A stretch of 64,000 nt of DNA, taken from positions 1-64,000 of the forward strand of contig DLAF01000053.1 in the NCBI GenBank assembly GCA_002492725.1. The letters run 5' to 3'. Position 1 is the stretch's first letter, and every line of letters begins with the position of its first letter. Origin of the DNA: Lachnospiraceae bacterium UBA7054 (GTDB lineage Bacteria; Bacillota; Clostridia; Lachnospirales; Lachnospiraceae). Positions 1 through 8,016 of the stretch are shown here, one piece after another. A program made the position numbers and the translations under genes. The notes beneath the pieces were generated by a model, which searched no databases, had not been told where the DNA came from, and saw only the letters and a list, made by a program, of their open reading frames with translations.

Positions 1-1
1 G

Positions 2-115
2 GAACGTCTGGAGCATGAGCAGGAACGCAAGCAGCAATCTAAGATCATTACGGAACAGGCCGCTCAGATTGAACAGCTTCGCTTGGAAATTGAGCAGCTG
101 AAGCGGAAGCAGTAG
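2..115 (+). CDS. C-terminal end of a coiled-coil protein (partial)
   Basis: An open frame enters from the left edge and stops at TAG 113-115. The 37 visible residues are almost all Glu, Gln, Lys, Arg, Leu and Ile with heptad spacing (for example IEQLRLEIEQLKRK), so this is a coiled-coil tail. Such tails are common at the C-terminus of Rpn-type PD-(D/E)XK transposase-nucleases, and a decayed member of that family lies at 48675-49276, but nothing catalytic is visible here and the family assignment is only a guess. Confidence 0.55.
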   Translation, partial: ERLEHEQERKQQSKIITEQAAQIEQLRLEIEQLKRKQ

Positions 116-134
116 GCGCTCCCTTCTTCCGCCT

Positions 135-1367
135 TCACCCCCTGCCAAACACCGCCGTGACCGTAATAAACGTCCCGTCGATCTCCGCAAAAATCTCACC
201 GTTCATTTTGTGCATGAGCTGCCTGCAGATATACAGTCCCAGACCGCTGCCACGGATATTTTCGGCATTTGCCCCGCGCCAAAAACTTTCGAATATATGC
301 GGCAAATCGGATTTTTGAAGCACACATCCGCTGTTTCTCACCGAGATCAAAACGCCTTCGTCATCATCAGGGAACAAAAGTTCCACGCTCTCGCCGTCGC
401 CGTATTTCAGCGCGTTTTCCAAGAGATTCTGCAAGACTTCGACGCTTCTGTCAAAATCCCCAAACAGCAGGCGATTCCGATATTCACCGACCGTAAATTT
501 TGTTTTAAGAAGCGGCAGTTTTTCGGAATAAAGCGACGAGATATTTTTGATCAGATCGGACAGATAAAATTCGCCGTTAACCACTTCCAGACTCAGGAAA
601 TCTTCCCGTGAAGCGCTGATGATCTGCGAGACGTAATTTTCGATCTCATTCGCCTTTTCGTTTATTTTTTCAGCGGTCTCAATCTGTTTTTCCACATCGG
701 AATACAAATTTTTCGACAAAGCCTTCGCATATAACTTGATCGCAGAGAGCGGCGTTTTGATATCGTGTGACAATGACAAAAGCAATGTTTTCTTTTCCTT
801 TTGCAGCTCCAGTTCGTACATTTTCTGCTGCTCCATATTTTCGCGTAAAAGGTCTATTCCCCACAGGAATCTTCCGAAAAAGCGGCTCTTATTTTCCTTG
901 ACGGGAAGCGTCAGATTTCCTTTGGAAAGTTCGTAGGGAACGTCTGCAAGCCGCTCAAACGGGCGCAGAATTTCTGCGCGGACATAAAACAAAACCGCAA
1001 AAACCACAGCCATCACCACTATCAAAACAATATTTACCGCCAAAATGATCTGCCAGGGCTTTGCGGCATCTTTCACGGCATAATCAAAGCGGTAAAGCGT
1101 ACCGTCTATTTCGCGTATGGAATAGTCGGCGTCAGTATTATAAAAGTGTTCGCCGAACGCCTCAACATGATAAACATATTCATACTGCGAAAGATCGATA
1201 TTTTCCAGTCCGTCTTTCTCTATTGCAAGCGCAAGCCTGTTGATTTCCACTCGGTACGGCCTGCCGTGATCAGGAAAATTCCAGTGAAACATGACAAAGT
1301 TCGCCAAGAGAAAAATGGCTGCAAAAAGCAGCCCCACGGCAAATACCATTTTCCCGAACGCCCTCAT
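135..1367 (-). CDS. Sensor histidine kinase (VanS/BceS-like)
   Basis: Membrane kinase of 410 residues. TM1 is at about residues 7-28, an extracellular segment of about 75 residues follows, TM2 is at about 105-128, then a HAMP-like linker, a HisKA domain with phospho-acceptor His201 in SLSHDIKTPL, and a HATPase domain with N-box NLLENALKYG near 314-323 and G2 box GSGLGLY near 373-379. The G1 box is weak (RNSG in place of DNGxG). It is the last gene of a leftward run permease-ATPase-regulator-kinase, and its start overlaps the regulator stop by 4 bases (ATGA), so the pair is translationally coupled. By analogy with Bce/Van-type modules it should sense the envelope stress handled by the neighbouring FtsX-type transporter. 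The ligand is unknown. Confidence 0.93.
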   Translation of the reverse strand: MRAFGKMVFAVGLLFAAIFLLANFVMFHWNFPDHGRPYRVEINRLALAIEKDGLENIDLSQYEYVYHVEAFGEHFYNTDADYSIREIDGTLYRFDYAVKDAAKPWQIILAVNIVLIVVMAVVFAVLFYVRAEILRPFERLADVPYELSKGNLTLPVKENKSRFFGRFLWGIDLLRENMEQQKMYELELQKEKKTLLLSLSHDIKTPLSAIKLYAKALSKNLYSDVEKQIETAEKINEKANEIENYVSQIISASREDFLSLEVVNGEFYLSDLIKNISSLYSEKLPLLKTKFTVGEYRNRLLFGDFDRSVEVLQNLLENALKYGDGESVELLFPDDDEGVLISVRNSGCVLQKSDLPHIFESFWRGANAENIRGSGLGLYICRQLMHKMNGEIFAEIDGTFITVTAVFGRG

Positions 1368-2026
1368 AAGTATCTGTACCCCACACCCCAGACCGTTATT
1401 ATTTTTTGCGGCTTTTTAGGGTCTTTCTCAATTTTTTCACGCAGCCGTTTTATGTGGACGGTAAGCGTCTGCTGCTCGGACTCGCTGTCGCTTCCCCATA
1501 CCGTGTTGAAAAGATATTCTTTCGAAAGTGTCCGTCCTTTGTTCTCGATCAACAAAACCAACAGCTCAAATTCCTTGCCGGTCATTTCCATTTCCGTATC
1601 ATCTTTCATAAGCGTCCTGTTACTCTTATTGATCCGCAGATCACCGTCGATCAGCTCGTCAAGCGAATACCGCCGCCTGAAAATTCCGCGGATTTTTGCC
1701 AGCATGATATCAATATCGTACGGCTTTTCAATGTAATCGTCCGCACCGAGATCTAAGCCCACCAGTTTATCATCCTTTTCCGTTTTTGCGCTGACGATGA
1801 GCACGGGCGTATTGCTTTTTGCACGCACTTTTTCGAGAAGAAAAAACCCGTCCCTCCCAGGCAGCATGATATCGAGCACAATAAGCCTCGCGCCGTATTT
1901 TTCATACAGCGCAAGGCCTTTTTCCGCACTTTGGGAAACGGACACCGTATAATTTTCCGCGCGCAGAAAATCACACAGCACATCCGCGAGTTCCTTATTA
2001 TCTTCCACAATCAAAATATCAATCAA
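1364..2026 (-). CDS. OmpR-family response regulator
   Basis: A 220-residue regulator with a receiver domain (acidic pair E8/D9, phospho-acceptor Asp52 in VLDIMLPG, Lys in EKPYD) and a C-terminal winged helix (GKEFELLVLLIENKGR, ending VWGVGYRYL). It precedes the kinase at 135-1367 and overlaps it by 4 bases. Downstream of the ABC genes at 2149-5313 on the same strand, it is separated from them by 122 bases holding two strong hairpins, so its mRNA level may be set separately from the transporter. Likely target: the transporter operon. Confidence 0.93.
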   Translation of the reverse strand: MIDILIVEDNKELADVLCDFLRAENYTVSVSQSAEKGLALYEKYGARLIVLDIMLPGRDGFFLLEKVRAKSNTPVLIVSAKTEKDDKLVGLDLGADDYIEKPYDIDIMLAKIRGIFRRRYSLDELIDGDLRINKSNRTLMKDDTEMEMTGKEFELLVLLIENKGRTLSKEYLFNTVWGSDSESEQQTLTVHIKRLREKIEKDPKKPQKIITVWGVGYRYL

Positions 2027-2054
2027 ATCGCTTCCTCCAACACTCGCCAGTGCA

Positions 2055-2080
2055 GAGAATGCCGCTTTTCAGGCATTCTC
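2055..2080. repeat. Perfect hairpin, 9-bp stem
   Basis: GAGAATGCC (2055-2063) pairs exactly with GGCATTCTC (2072-2080) around an 8-base loop. It lies 28 bases upstream of the regulator start at 2026, inside its probable leader, and directly beside the larger hairpin at 2084-2148. There is no T-run on either strand, so it is not a standard terminator. Confidence 0.7.
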
Positions 2081-2083
2081 TTA

Positions 2084-2148
2084 CGTGAAACTTAGTGCTT
2101 CTTGGCGTCCCGTCCAATGGCGGGACGTCTTTAGAAGCACTTTTCACG
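2084..2148. repeat. Long three-part hairpin between ABC ATPase and regulator genes
   Basis: Three nested arm pairs are exact: CGTGAAA 2084-2090 with TTTCACG 2142-2148, GTGCTTCT 2095-2102 with AGAAGCAC 2133-2140, and CGTCCCG 2106-2112 with CGGGACG 2121-2127, loop 2113-2120. The outer arm abuts the stop codon of the ATPase gene (2149-2151). No T-run follows on the minus strand, so an mRNA processing or stability element is more likely than a terminator. Confidence 0.75.
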
Positions 2149-2913
2149 TTACCATCCCATCTCCATCAACCAGCCGTTCAATGCCCTCTCTCTGTCACGG
2201 AGTTTCGTCCTATCATATTTTTCAAGCCTGTATTCACCCTGAATATTCCCGTCAACGATGTACAAGACCCTCGTGCACTTCGCCGCGACTTTCACGTCAT
2301 GCGTAACTAACATGATCGTCGTTCCTCCTGCATTTAATTTTGCAAGCTCCTCCATCACCTCGTCCGATGAGGAGCGATTAAGCGCACCCGTCGGTTCATC
2401 CGCAAAGATCATTTTCGGCTTATTGATCATGCTCCTGCAGATACACGCGCGTTGTAACTGCCCGCCCGAAACCTCGTTGATATCGTTATCGGCAATGTCG
2501 ATGATCCCCAGTTTACGCATCAACGCATGACCTCGTTCCGTCGTCTCTTTTCTTGATTCTTTGATCTTATCGGACTGACACGCGGGAAGCAGGATATTGT
2601 CCAGGACTGAGAGGTTTTTCAACATATACATCTGCTGAAAGATAAATCCCATCTCGTCAAGGCGAAGTTCCGCCAGTTCTTTCTGCGACATGTTCGACAC
2701 GCTTTTCCCGCAGAATTTCACCTCGCCCGCCGTGATGCCATCCATTCCCGAAACGGAATACAAAAGCGTTGATTTTCCCGATCCCGACGGTCCCATGACC
2801 GCAACCATCTCACCCTCATCGATACTGAAATTCACATTTTTTAATACATTATTCTGCCTCTTGTTTACCACATATGTTTTACAAAGATCCTGAACTTCTA
2901 ATATATTTGTCAT
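2149..2913 (-). CDS. ABC transporter ATPase for the FtsX-type permease
   Basis: A 254-residue nucleotide-binding protein of the MacB/BceA class. Walker A GPSGSGKS is at residues 41-48, the signature SGGQLQR near 150-156, Walker B MIFADEPTGALN with catalytic Glu near 174, and the switch His in LVTHD. The C-terminal 30 residues (charged, ending WLMEMGW) go beyond the core domain. It follows the 782-residue permease by 51 bases on the same strand and must be its energy subunit. Family knowledge suggests export or removal of antimicrobial peptides or lipids from the membrane; the substrate cannot be read from the sequence. Confidence 0.93.
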   Translation of the reverse strand: MTNILEVQDLCKTYVVNKRQNNVLKNVNFSIDEGEMVAVMGPSGSGKSTLLYSVSGMDGITAGEVKFCGKSVSNMSQKELAELRLDEMGFIFQQMYMLKNLSVLDNILLPACQSDKIKESRKETTERGHALMRKLGIIDIADNDINEVSGGQLQRACICRSMINKPKMIFADEPTGALNRSSSDEVMEELAKLNAGGTTIMLVTHDVKVAAKCTRVLYIVDGNIQGEYRLEKYDRTKLRDRERALNGWLMEMGW

Positions 2914-2964
2914 GATTTTTCTCCATTCCTATTTTAGCCTATTTTTTATGATCGCGAAACGCAG

Positions 2965-5313
2965 TTACTCATTATTGGAAATCTGCGCAGAAGAAATCTT
3001 CCGCAGTCCCTGTGCCGAAACAAACGCCGCCGCTGCCGTCACCGCCAGCACGATTAACGGATACAACAGATAAACCTCCTCCACGCGTATTTCATATTCT
3101 ATGCTATAGGCGCCCATCATTCTGAAAATCGGCGTGATGATCAGCACGGAAAGCGGCAGGGAACTCACCGCTCCCACAAGTACCGACACGAGTAACACCA
3201 TACCTATACGCATTGTCTGCCACAGCGTAAGCGGCGTATTTTTGAAGCCGATCGCTTTTAACAGCGCAATCTCACTTTTTTCTTTCGTGATAAAGCTCTT
3301 TACCATGAGCACCGCTACCAGCCCGTTGATGCCAAGAACGATAGCCAGAATCAACGCCTTGACACTGTCAAGCTGTTCGGCGACATTGCCTATCATATAA
3401 CCGATATACTCGCCCGGTGTGTAGATATTTGCATCGGGATAAAGCTCTTCCAGCAGCGCCTTTCTCTCGGCAAGGGCCAAGCTGTCGGGACTGTCCTTGT
3501 AATTCACCTGTATTCCAAAGCTGCCCGCCGCGTAGTTGTAATCCAGTTCGGCGTCCTGATAAAAGCGCACGCCCTCGCCCATGTTATTCATACTCTGATT
3601 GATTGCCGTGACCGTATATGTTTTTGTGTCCTCACCGACCTTGATTTCCACATCATCGCCAATCTTGGCGTCGATCCGTCCCGCAGTCAGATATGTCAGC
3701 GCCACCTCATGCGGATTCTGCGGCGGTGTCCCCTCCAGATAAGTATACATATCCGTCGTTACGCCGCCCAAGCCCTGAAACGACAGCGAATTTGTGCGCT
3801 TGTCTCCCTTTTTAATATTTGTGCGGAACATAATCTCCTGAAAGACATCCACGTCTATCCCGTTTTCGGCAAACATCCCTCGCACTTCGGAAAGCTTTTG
3901 CTCCACCTTTTTCTTATTATCCTCGTTGGGGTTAAACAACAGCTCCTGCGAAATAATATGATCGCTCTTTGCCATATTAAATATTGTGATCAAGCCATCG
4001 GAACGCAGCGTATTGATCGTATTCACCGGGATAATGACCAACAGCGTGCCGAGGATGAAGATGAGTATCATCGAAACATAGCTTTTGATCCCGCTGAAGA
4101 TATCGTTTAACGCCATAAAAGGCACAGCGGGCAGATGCGACTTTCCAAGCCGCAAAAAACTCTTTTTGCGAAAACGCTCCCCTGTTTCACCGCTGCGGAT
4201 CGCATCGATCGGTGAAAACTTTCCTATCCTGCGCGTACAAAAATAACTGAAAAATACCACTGTCGCTCCCGCCAGGATTGCCGCGCCGATATTTACAAGA
4301 TAATTATCCTCACCGGAAATAACAATCTTCCTGGACACGCTTTGAATCATGATGTAACTGAACGGAAAACTCAGCGCGCATCCGATCAAAGTGCCAACCA
4401 GAGCAATGGCAAAATATTTCGCGGTATACAGCCCGCGTATGGCAAAGTTTGGAATGCCGATTGCCTTCATCACGCCGATCTCACGGAACTCTTCCGTGAC
4501 CGTAAATTGGATGATAAACCGCAGAATCACCATGGAAATCAGAATCAGACAAACGCTCACTACCAACAAAATCGCTGCGATTATGATATCCATGAGGTAG
4601 ATCATCTTAAACATCGGGCGATCGAAGGACATAATTGTGTTGAGTTCCAATGCGTTAAACTTATCAAAGTAATCGGGATCTTTGGTGTGTATCTCCACCG
4701 AGTTTGCGACAGCGTTCTCTTCGTTATTGAACAGCTTCGCATCGTTGTCGCTTACAAGGAACCGCGTCATACCTACCATTGTCGAACCAAAAAGCGCATC
4801 CTTGGTATACCCTCTGACCGTAAATTCTTTCTCGACGCCATTTTGGCTGATGCGCACTTTCGCGCCCTCGTAAAAGTTATTTTCGGCCGAATCGAAGATA
4901 ACGTTGCTAACCCACACTTCACCATCGTTTACATGAGTGATTTCCTTATTGTTTTTGTCAAAAATACGGATTCCACTAAGGGTTGACAGGCACAGGGTGT
5001 TGGTGTATTCAAACTTTTTGCCTGCGACCAGAACATTTTTGGGGTCAATCTGAATCAGCTCCGAAACCGTACAGTCATATCCATTCTCCCTCGCAAACGT
5101 TTGAAACCGCTCCACATCGTCAGCGTTTGTGGAAACAAACCAGTAATCGGGTCCCTCCGCCTTCTCATAAAAATTGTCCAGCGCGCTGCTGACCGTGATC
5201 AGATTATTTGCGCTGCTTGCAATGAACGTTGCCGCCAGGATCACAAAGATCAGCAGGATCGCGTTCATCGTCTTCTTACGTTTCAAATCTTTTTTTAGGA
5301 TTCGTAAGTACAT
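2965..5313 (-). CDS. FtsX-like ABC permease (two FtsX units)
   Basis: A 782-residue permease. TM1 lies at about 18-40, then an extracellular domain to about 235, three TM segments at about 240-360 (first FtsX unit), a second TM hairpin start near 408-430, a second extracellular domain of about 220 residues, and three last TM segments between about 655 and 775. This duplicated plan (4+4 TM) is the LolE/VEX-type layout rather than the 10-TM BceB plan. First gene of a probable operon with the ATPase (2149-2913) and the two-component genes (135-2026). A good -10 box lies 30 bases upstream. Confidence 0.92.
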   Translation of the reverse strand: MYLRILKKDLKRKKTMNAILLIFVILAATFIASSANNLITVSSALDNFYEKAEGPDYWFVSTNADDVERFQTFARENGYDCTVSELIQIDPKNVLVAGKKFEYTNTLCLSTLSGIRIFDKNNKEITHVNDGEVWVSNVIFDSAENNFYEGAKVRISQNGVEKEFTVRGYTKDALFGSTMVGMTRFLVSDNDAKLFNNEENAVANSVEIHTKDPDYFDKFNALELNTIMSFDRPMFKMIYLMDIIIAAILLVVSVCLILISMVILRFIIQFTVTEEFREIGVMKAIGIPNFAIRGLYTAKYFAIALVGTLIGCALSFPFSYIMIQSVSRKIVISGEDNYLVNIGAAILAGATVVFFSYFCTRRIGKFSPIDAIRSGETGERFRKKSFLRLGKSHLPAVPFMALNDIFSGIKSYVSMILIFILGTLLVIIPVNTINTLRSDGLITIFNMAKSDHIISQELLFNPNEDNKKKVEQKLSEVRGMFAENGIDVDVFQEIMFRTNIKKGDKRTNSLSFQGLGGVTTDMYTYLEGTPPQNPHEVALTYLTAGRIDAKIGDDVEIKVGEDTKTYTVTAINQSMNNMGEGVRFYQDAELDYNYAAGSFGIQVNYKDSPDSLALAERKALLEELYPDANIYTPGEYIGYMIGNVAEQLDSVKALILAIVLGINGLVAVLMVKSFITKEKSEIALLKAIGFKNTPLTLWQTMRIGMVLLVSVLVGAVSSLPLSVLIITPIFRMMGAYSIEYEIRVEEVYLLYPLIVLAVTAAAAFVSAQGLRKISSAQISNNE

Positions 5314-5342
5314 TCCGCCTCTCCTTTCCTTATTGTGATCCC

Positions 5343-5348
5343 ATTATA
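5343..5348 (-). promoter_or_regulatory. Possible -10 box for the FtsX-type ABC operon
   Basis: Reading the minus strand, a perfect TATAAT occurs 30 bases upstream of the permease start, in the 58-base gap after the upstream kinase gene. No good -35 box is found 17 bases further upstream, as expected if an activator such as the regulator at 1364-2026 is needed. Confidence 0.4.
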
Positions 5349-5371
5349 AAATAGCAATTATGAACTAATCC

Positions 5372-6622
5372 TTAACTGCGGACAAATCGCATCTCGCAGA
5401 AGCTTCCGCCCTCCTCCCGATTCCCGAAGCGCACCCTGCCGCCATGGGCCGTCACAATCTTTTTCACGATCTCCAGCCCGCGGATATTGGGGCCTGCATC
5501 TTTTTTCTTTTGATTCCGCAGACGGCGTAAAACCTCCTCGGAATAGCCGGCGCCGTTATCTTCAAAACAAATCCAAAGGTGCCGCCGCTCCTCCCACATC
5601 CTGATACGAATTTCCAAAGCCTCGCTATGTCCGCTGTGCTTGATACTGTTTAAGATCAGGTTGCGGAAAGTGCGCTGCAAAAGCTGTTCGTCTGCAGACA
5701 GCGCAGTCTGTTCCGCTTTCCCGTCAATCTCCACTTCAATCTGTAGATTCCCCTCGGAATCATCATTCAAAAACGCCGCCGCCACGCTTCTAAGCGTCTG
5801 CGCCGGGCGCACATGTTCCCTCCGCAGGGGCTGCATGGAATATTCCAGCTGCGAGGTGAGATTTAAGTCCGCTATCAACTCTTTCATTACTACACTCTGA
5901 TGGCGGATCACCGCCGCCTGCTGCCTGGCTTCCTCTGAAAGCTCCCCGTTTTTCTCCAAAGTGTCGGCATACCCCATCACCATGGACAGCGGCGTGCGAA
6001 TATCATGGGAAATGCCCGCGATCCACTCGATCCGCGCCCGCTCCCTGTTTCTCATAAACCGCCTGGTAAACAGTGCCGCCAGCAGCACGATCCAGGCAAT
6101 ATTGATCAAAAGGAAGTATAAGCCAACCTGTTTCAAATAGTCTATCCAGGAAATGGAAAACTCCACAGGGTACTTCCAAACCGTGTCCTTCTCCATCCCC
6201 ACCACCATGATTTCATCTTCCCACACCCGCAGCCACACCGGATAACCGTCCAGATACCAGCGGGTCATACGGGCAATATCCGTGCGGCTGTAGGAATCCG
6301 CAAGCTCTGCGGGTTTTTGGTAACTCCACAACTCATGGCCTTCCCCGTCAAGAAGCATTGCCCACTGTTCCTTCTCCGCAAGCTTCTGCGACATTTCGTA
6401 CGTAAGCGCGTAACCATCCTCTGTAACTAAGAGCGCCTCTCTGACCTCTCCTCCGCCGATGTTGGTAACATTCTTCTTTACATAAACGAACATGCTCACA
6501 ATACAAATGACCAAATTTAACACAACAACCAGCAGGACAATACCAACTGTCATATAGAAACCATACTGAAATGTTCGCGCAACTTTTGGAAGCCGATAAA
6601 AATGATCTCTTTCCTTTTTCAT
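5372..6622 (-). CDS. Sensor histidine kinase
   Basis: A 416-residue membrane kinase. TM1 is at about 22-48, an extracellular sensor of about 115 residues follows, TM2 is at about 167-188, then HisKA with His206 in AGISHDIRTPLSMVMGY and a HATPase domain with N-box NLILNSIKHSG and G1 DNGAGYS. The G2 region is reduced (NIRGLEIVKK rather than GxGLGL). Its start overlaps the regulator at 6619-7386 by 4 bases. The neighbouring FtsX operon has its own two-component pair, so this pair more likely serves the BcrA-type transporter at 9591-12002, an inference supported by the shared operator upstream of both. Confidence 0.92.
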   Translation of the reverse strand: MKKERDHFYRLPKVARTFQYGFYMTVGIVLLVVVLNLVICIVSMFVYVKKNVTNIGGGEVREALLVTEDGYALTYEMSQKLAEKEQWAMLLDGEGHELWSYQKPAELADSYSRTDIARMTRWYLDGYPVWLRVWEDEIMVVGMEKDTVWKYPVEFSISWIDYLKQVGLYFLLINIAWIVLLAALFTRRFMRNRERARIEWIAGISHDIRTPLSMVMGYADTLEKNGELSEEARQQAAVIRHQSVVMKELIADLNLTSQLEYSMQPLRREHVRPAQTLRSVAAAFLNDDSEGNLQIEVEIDGKAEQTALSADEQLLQRTFRNLILNSIKHSGHSEALEIRIRMWEERRHLWICFEDNGAGYSEEVLRRLRNQKKKDAGPNIRGLEIVKKIVTAHGGRVRFGNREEGGSFCEMRFVRS

Positions 6623-7386
6623 ACCAATTTATACCCCAGTCCCCGCACCGTCAGAAGATGCTTGGGATGCGAAGGGTCCTCCTCCAATTTTTCCCGCAGT
6701 CTGCGGATATGAACGATCAACGTGTTTTCGTAGCCAAAGTTTCCCTCCCGCCAAACTGCATCGCAGAGCGCGTCGATGGTCACGATCCGTCCCCTGTTTT
6801 CCGACAGTTTTTCGATGATGGCATACTCCTTTGCCGTGAGGGTGGCTTCTATGTTTAAAGCGGCCGCATCTCTTTCTTCGCTGCCATTGCCATCTGCTTC
6901 TGCGTTTGCGCTGTCCGCCGTGTGCCTTCTGCGCACCACGCCGCTGCCCAGATCAATCACACTGTCTCCCAAATCAATTACCCGCTCCTCCTGTTTTTCC
7001 TCCCGGATCCGATAGACCCGCTTTAACACAGCCGTCACCCGCAAGATCAATTCTTCCGGTAAAAACGGTTTTGTGATATAGTCGTCCGCGCCAAGCCCCA
7101 GCCCGCGCAGTCTGCTCTCGTCCTCGTCGCGCGCGGAGAGAAAAATCACCGGTGCTTCCGTTTCCCGATGCAGTCTGTCAAACAGGGAAAAGCCGTCTCC
7201 GTCCGGCAGCATTACATCCAAAAGGATCAGGTGCGGCGCTTCCCTGCGGCAGGCAGCCTCCGCTTCCAGGCAGTTCCCTGCATAGACTACGTTTTGAAAT
7301 CCTGCTTTGGTCAAAAAACCGCCGACCATCCTGCGCAGGGCTGGCTCATCGTCCACCAATAAAATTTTGTGCTCATATAAATCCAT
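6619..7386 (-). CDS. OmpR-family response regulator with long linker
   Basis: A 255-residue regulator with phospho-acceptor Asp57 (LILLDVMLPDGDG), conserved Lys in TKPFLPEE, and a C-terminal winged helix ending in VRGLGYKLV. Between receiver and DNA-binding domain lies an unusually long linker (about residues 125-172) rich in Asp, Glu, Arg and Ala, which accounts for the length beyond the usual 220-230. First gene of the pair with the kinase 5372-6622. Its start is preceded by a promoter (7412-7440) and by one copy of a tandem 11-bp-spaced operator (7454-7475), so autoregulation is likely. Confidence 0.92.
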   Translation of the reverse strand: MDLYEHKILLVDDEPALRRMVGGFLTKAGFQNVVYAGNCLEAEAACRREAPHLILLDVMLPDGDGFSLFDRLHRETEAPVIFLSARDEDESRLRGLGLGADDYITKPFLPEELILRVTAVLKRVYRIREEKQEERVIDLGDSVIDLGSGVVRRRHTADSANAEADGNGSEERDAAALNIEATLTAKEYAIIEKLSENRGRIVTIDALCDAVWREGNFGYENTLIVHIRRLREKLEEDPSHPKHLLTVRGLGYKLV

Positions 7387-7411
7387 GTTATTGTTCTCCT
7401 ATTCTGATATC

Positions 7412-7440
7412 AGTATATCCTTTCTGCAAAGACATGAAAA
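7412..7440 (-). promoter_or_regulatory. Promoter of the regulator/kinase pair
   Basis: On the minus strand: -35 TTTTCA (7440-7435), 17-base spacer, -10 TATACT (7417-7412), 25 bases upstream of the ATG at 7386. The weak -35 and the operator ending 14 bases upstream suit a promoter activated by an OmpR-type regulator. Confidence 0.55.
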
Positions 7441-7453
7441 GATTTCAACGGCA

Positions 7454-7475
7454 TTCTTAAGGTAACCGTAAGGTA
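7454..7475. promoter_or_regulatory. Tandem operator, copy 1
   Basis: Contains two TAAGGTA half-sites in the same direction, starting 11 bases apart with ACCG between them, inside a 22-bp block that recurs exactly at 9466-9487. Head-to-tail half-sites about one helical turn apart are the usual target of OmpR-family regulators. It lies just upstream of the promoter of the regulator gene 6619-7386. Confidence 0.65.
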
Positions 7476-7500
7476 AAAAAACAGCACCGTTGCCGGTGCT
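7475..7500 (-). terminator. Rho-independent terminator of the ATPase/RloB-like operon
   Basis: On the minus strand AGCACCG pairs with CGGTGCT (7-bp stem, 4-base loop) and is followed by seven T residues (7481-7475). The stop codon of the gene at 7499-8011 lies at the foot of the stem. The T-run runs directly into operator copy 1. Confidence 0.8.
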
Positions 7501-8011
7501 ATTTTCTTTCCAAATATTGATCCAATACACACAATATATTGCTTGCGCATGGTTTTAATTCCGCTTCTGATAATCGTTCCTGAGATAGTTTCCCAATTTT
7601 CTTTTTACTTCTAAACTCGCCCGCCTTTTGTACTTTTTGGGAATCAGAAATCCTTTCCCCTATGAATACCTCCTCCACATCATGGCAAAACCAAATCAAC
7701 TCTGACTGATTTTTCTTACAAAACTGTCTGATTTTCTGAAATGCATTTTTATGTTCAAAGGATTTCTCATATTCATCTGTGTCTATACAATAAATAACCT
7801 TTGTCTCTCCTTGTATATAATCTTTTTTCTTTTGGGCAATCTCGCGCAAAATATCCTTAGATTGATACTTCGTTTTTGTTCCCATATAAATGGGAGTTAA
7901 CTTAACCTGATTACTTAATTGATACCAATTGTCTAAGATTTCTTTGATATAAATATAATCCGTACCCGCTCTTTTATTGGTTTCCAGACAGAATATCATT
8001 TGTATCGCCAT
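7499..8011 (-). CDS. RloB-like / TOPRIM-type putative nuclease of a defence pair
   Basis: A 170-residue soluble protein. What is visible: Glu10 at the end of the first predicted strand (MIFCLE), a DxD motif Asp77-Thr-Asp79 after a hydrophobic strand (KVIYCIDTDE), then a helix and IWFCHDVEEVF. A lone Glu on strand 1 and a DxD two strands later is the metal-binding pattern of TOPRIM and RloB domains, and the order of elements matches RloB. It follows the ATPase gene 8017-9351 by 5 bases, so the two act together. Overall GC is much lower than in the flanking operons, pointing to recent acquisition. Known relatives in plan are RloAB and PARIS (AriA/AriB) phage-defence pairs. I cannot place it in a named subfamily by eye. 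Confidence 0.6.
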   Translation of the reverse strand: MAIQMIFCLETNKRAGTDYIYIKEILDNWYQLSNQVKLTPIYMGTKTKYQSKDILREIAQKKKDYIQGETKVIYCIDTDEYEKSFEHKNAFQKIRQFCKKNQSELIWFCHDVEEVFIGERISDSQKVQKAGEFRSKKKIGKLSQERLSEAELKPCASNILCVLDQYLERK

Positions 8012-8016
8012 ATTTT

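Noticed and set aside
4342..4986. 214-codon plus-strand open frame
   Set aside because: Antisense to the FtsX-type permease; composition rich in His, Asn and Gln without family motif.
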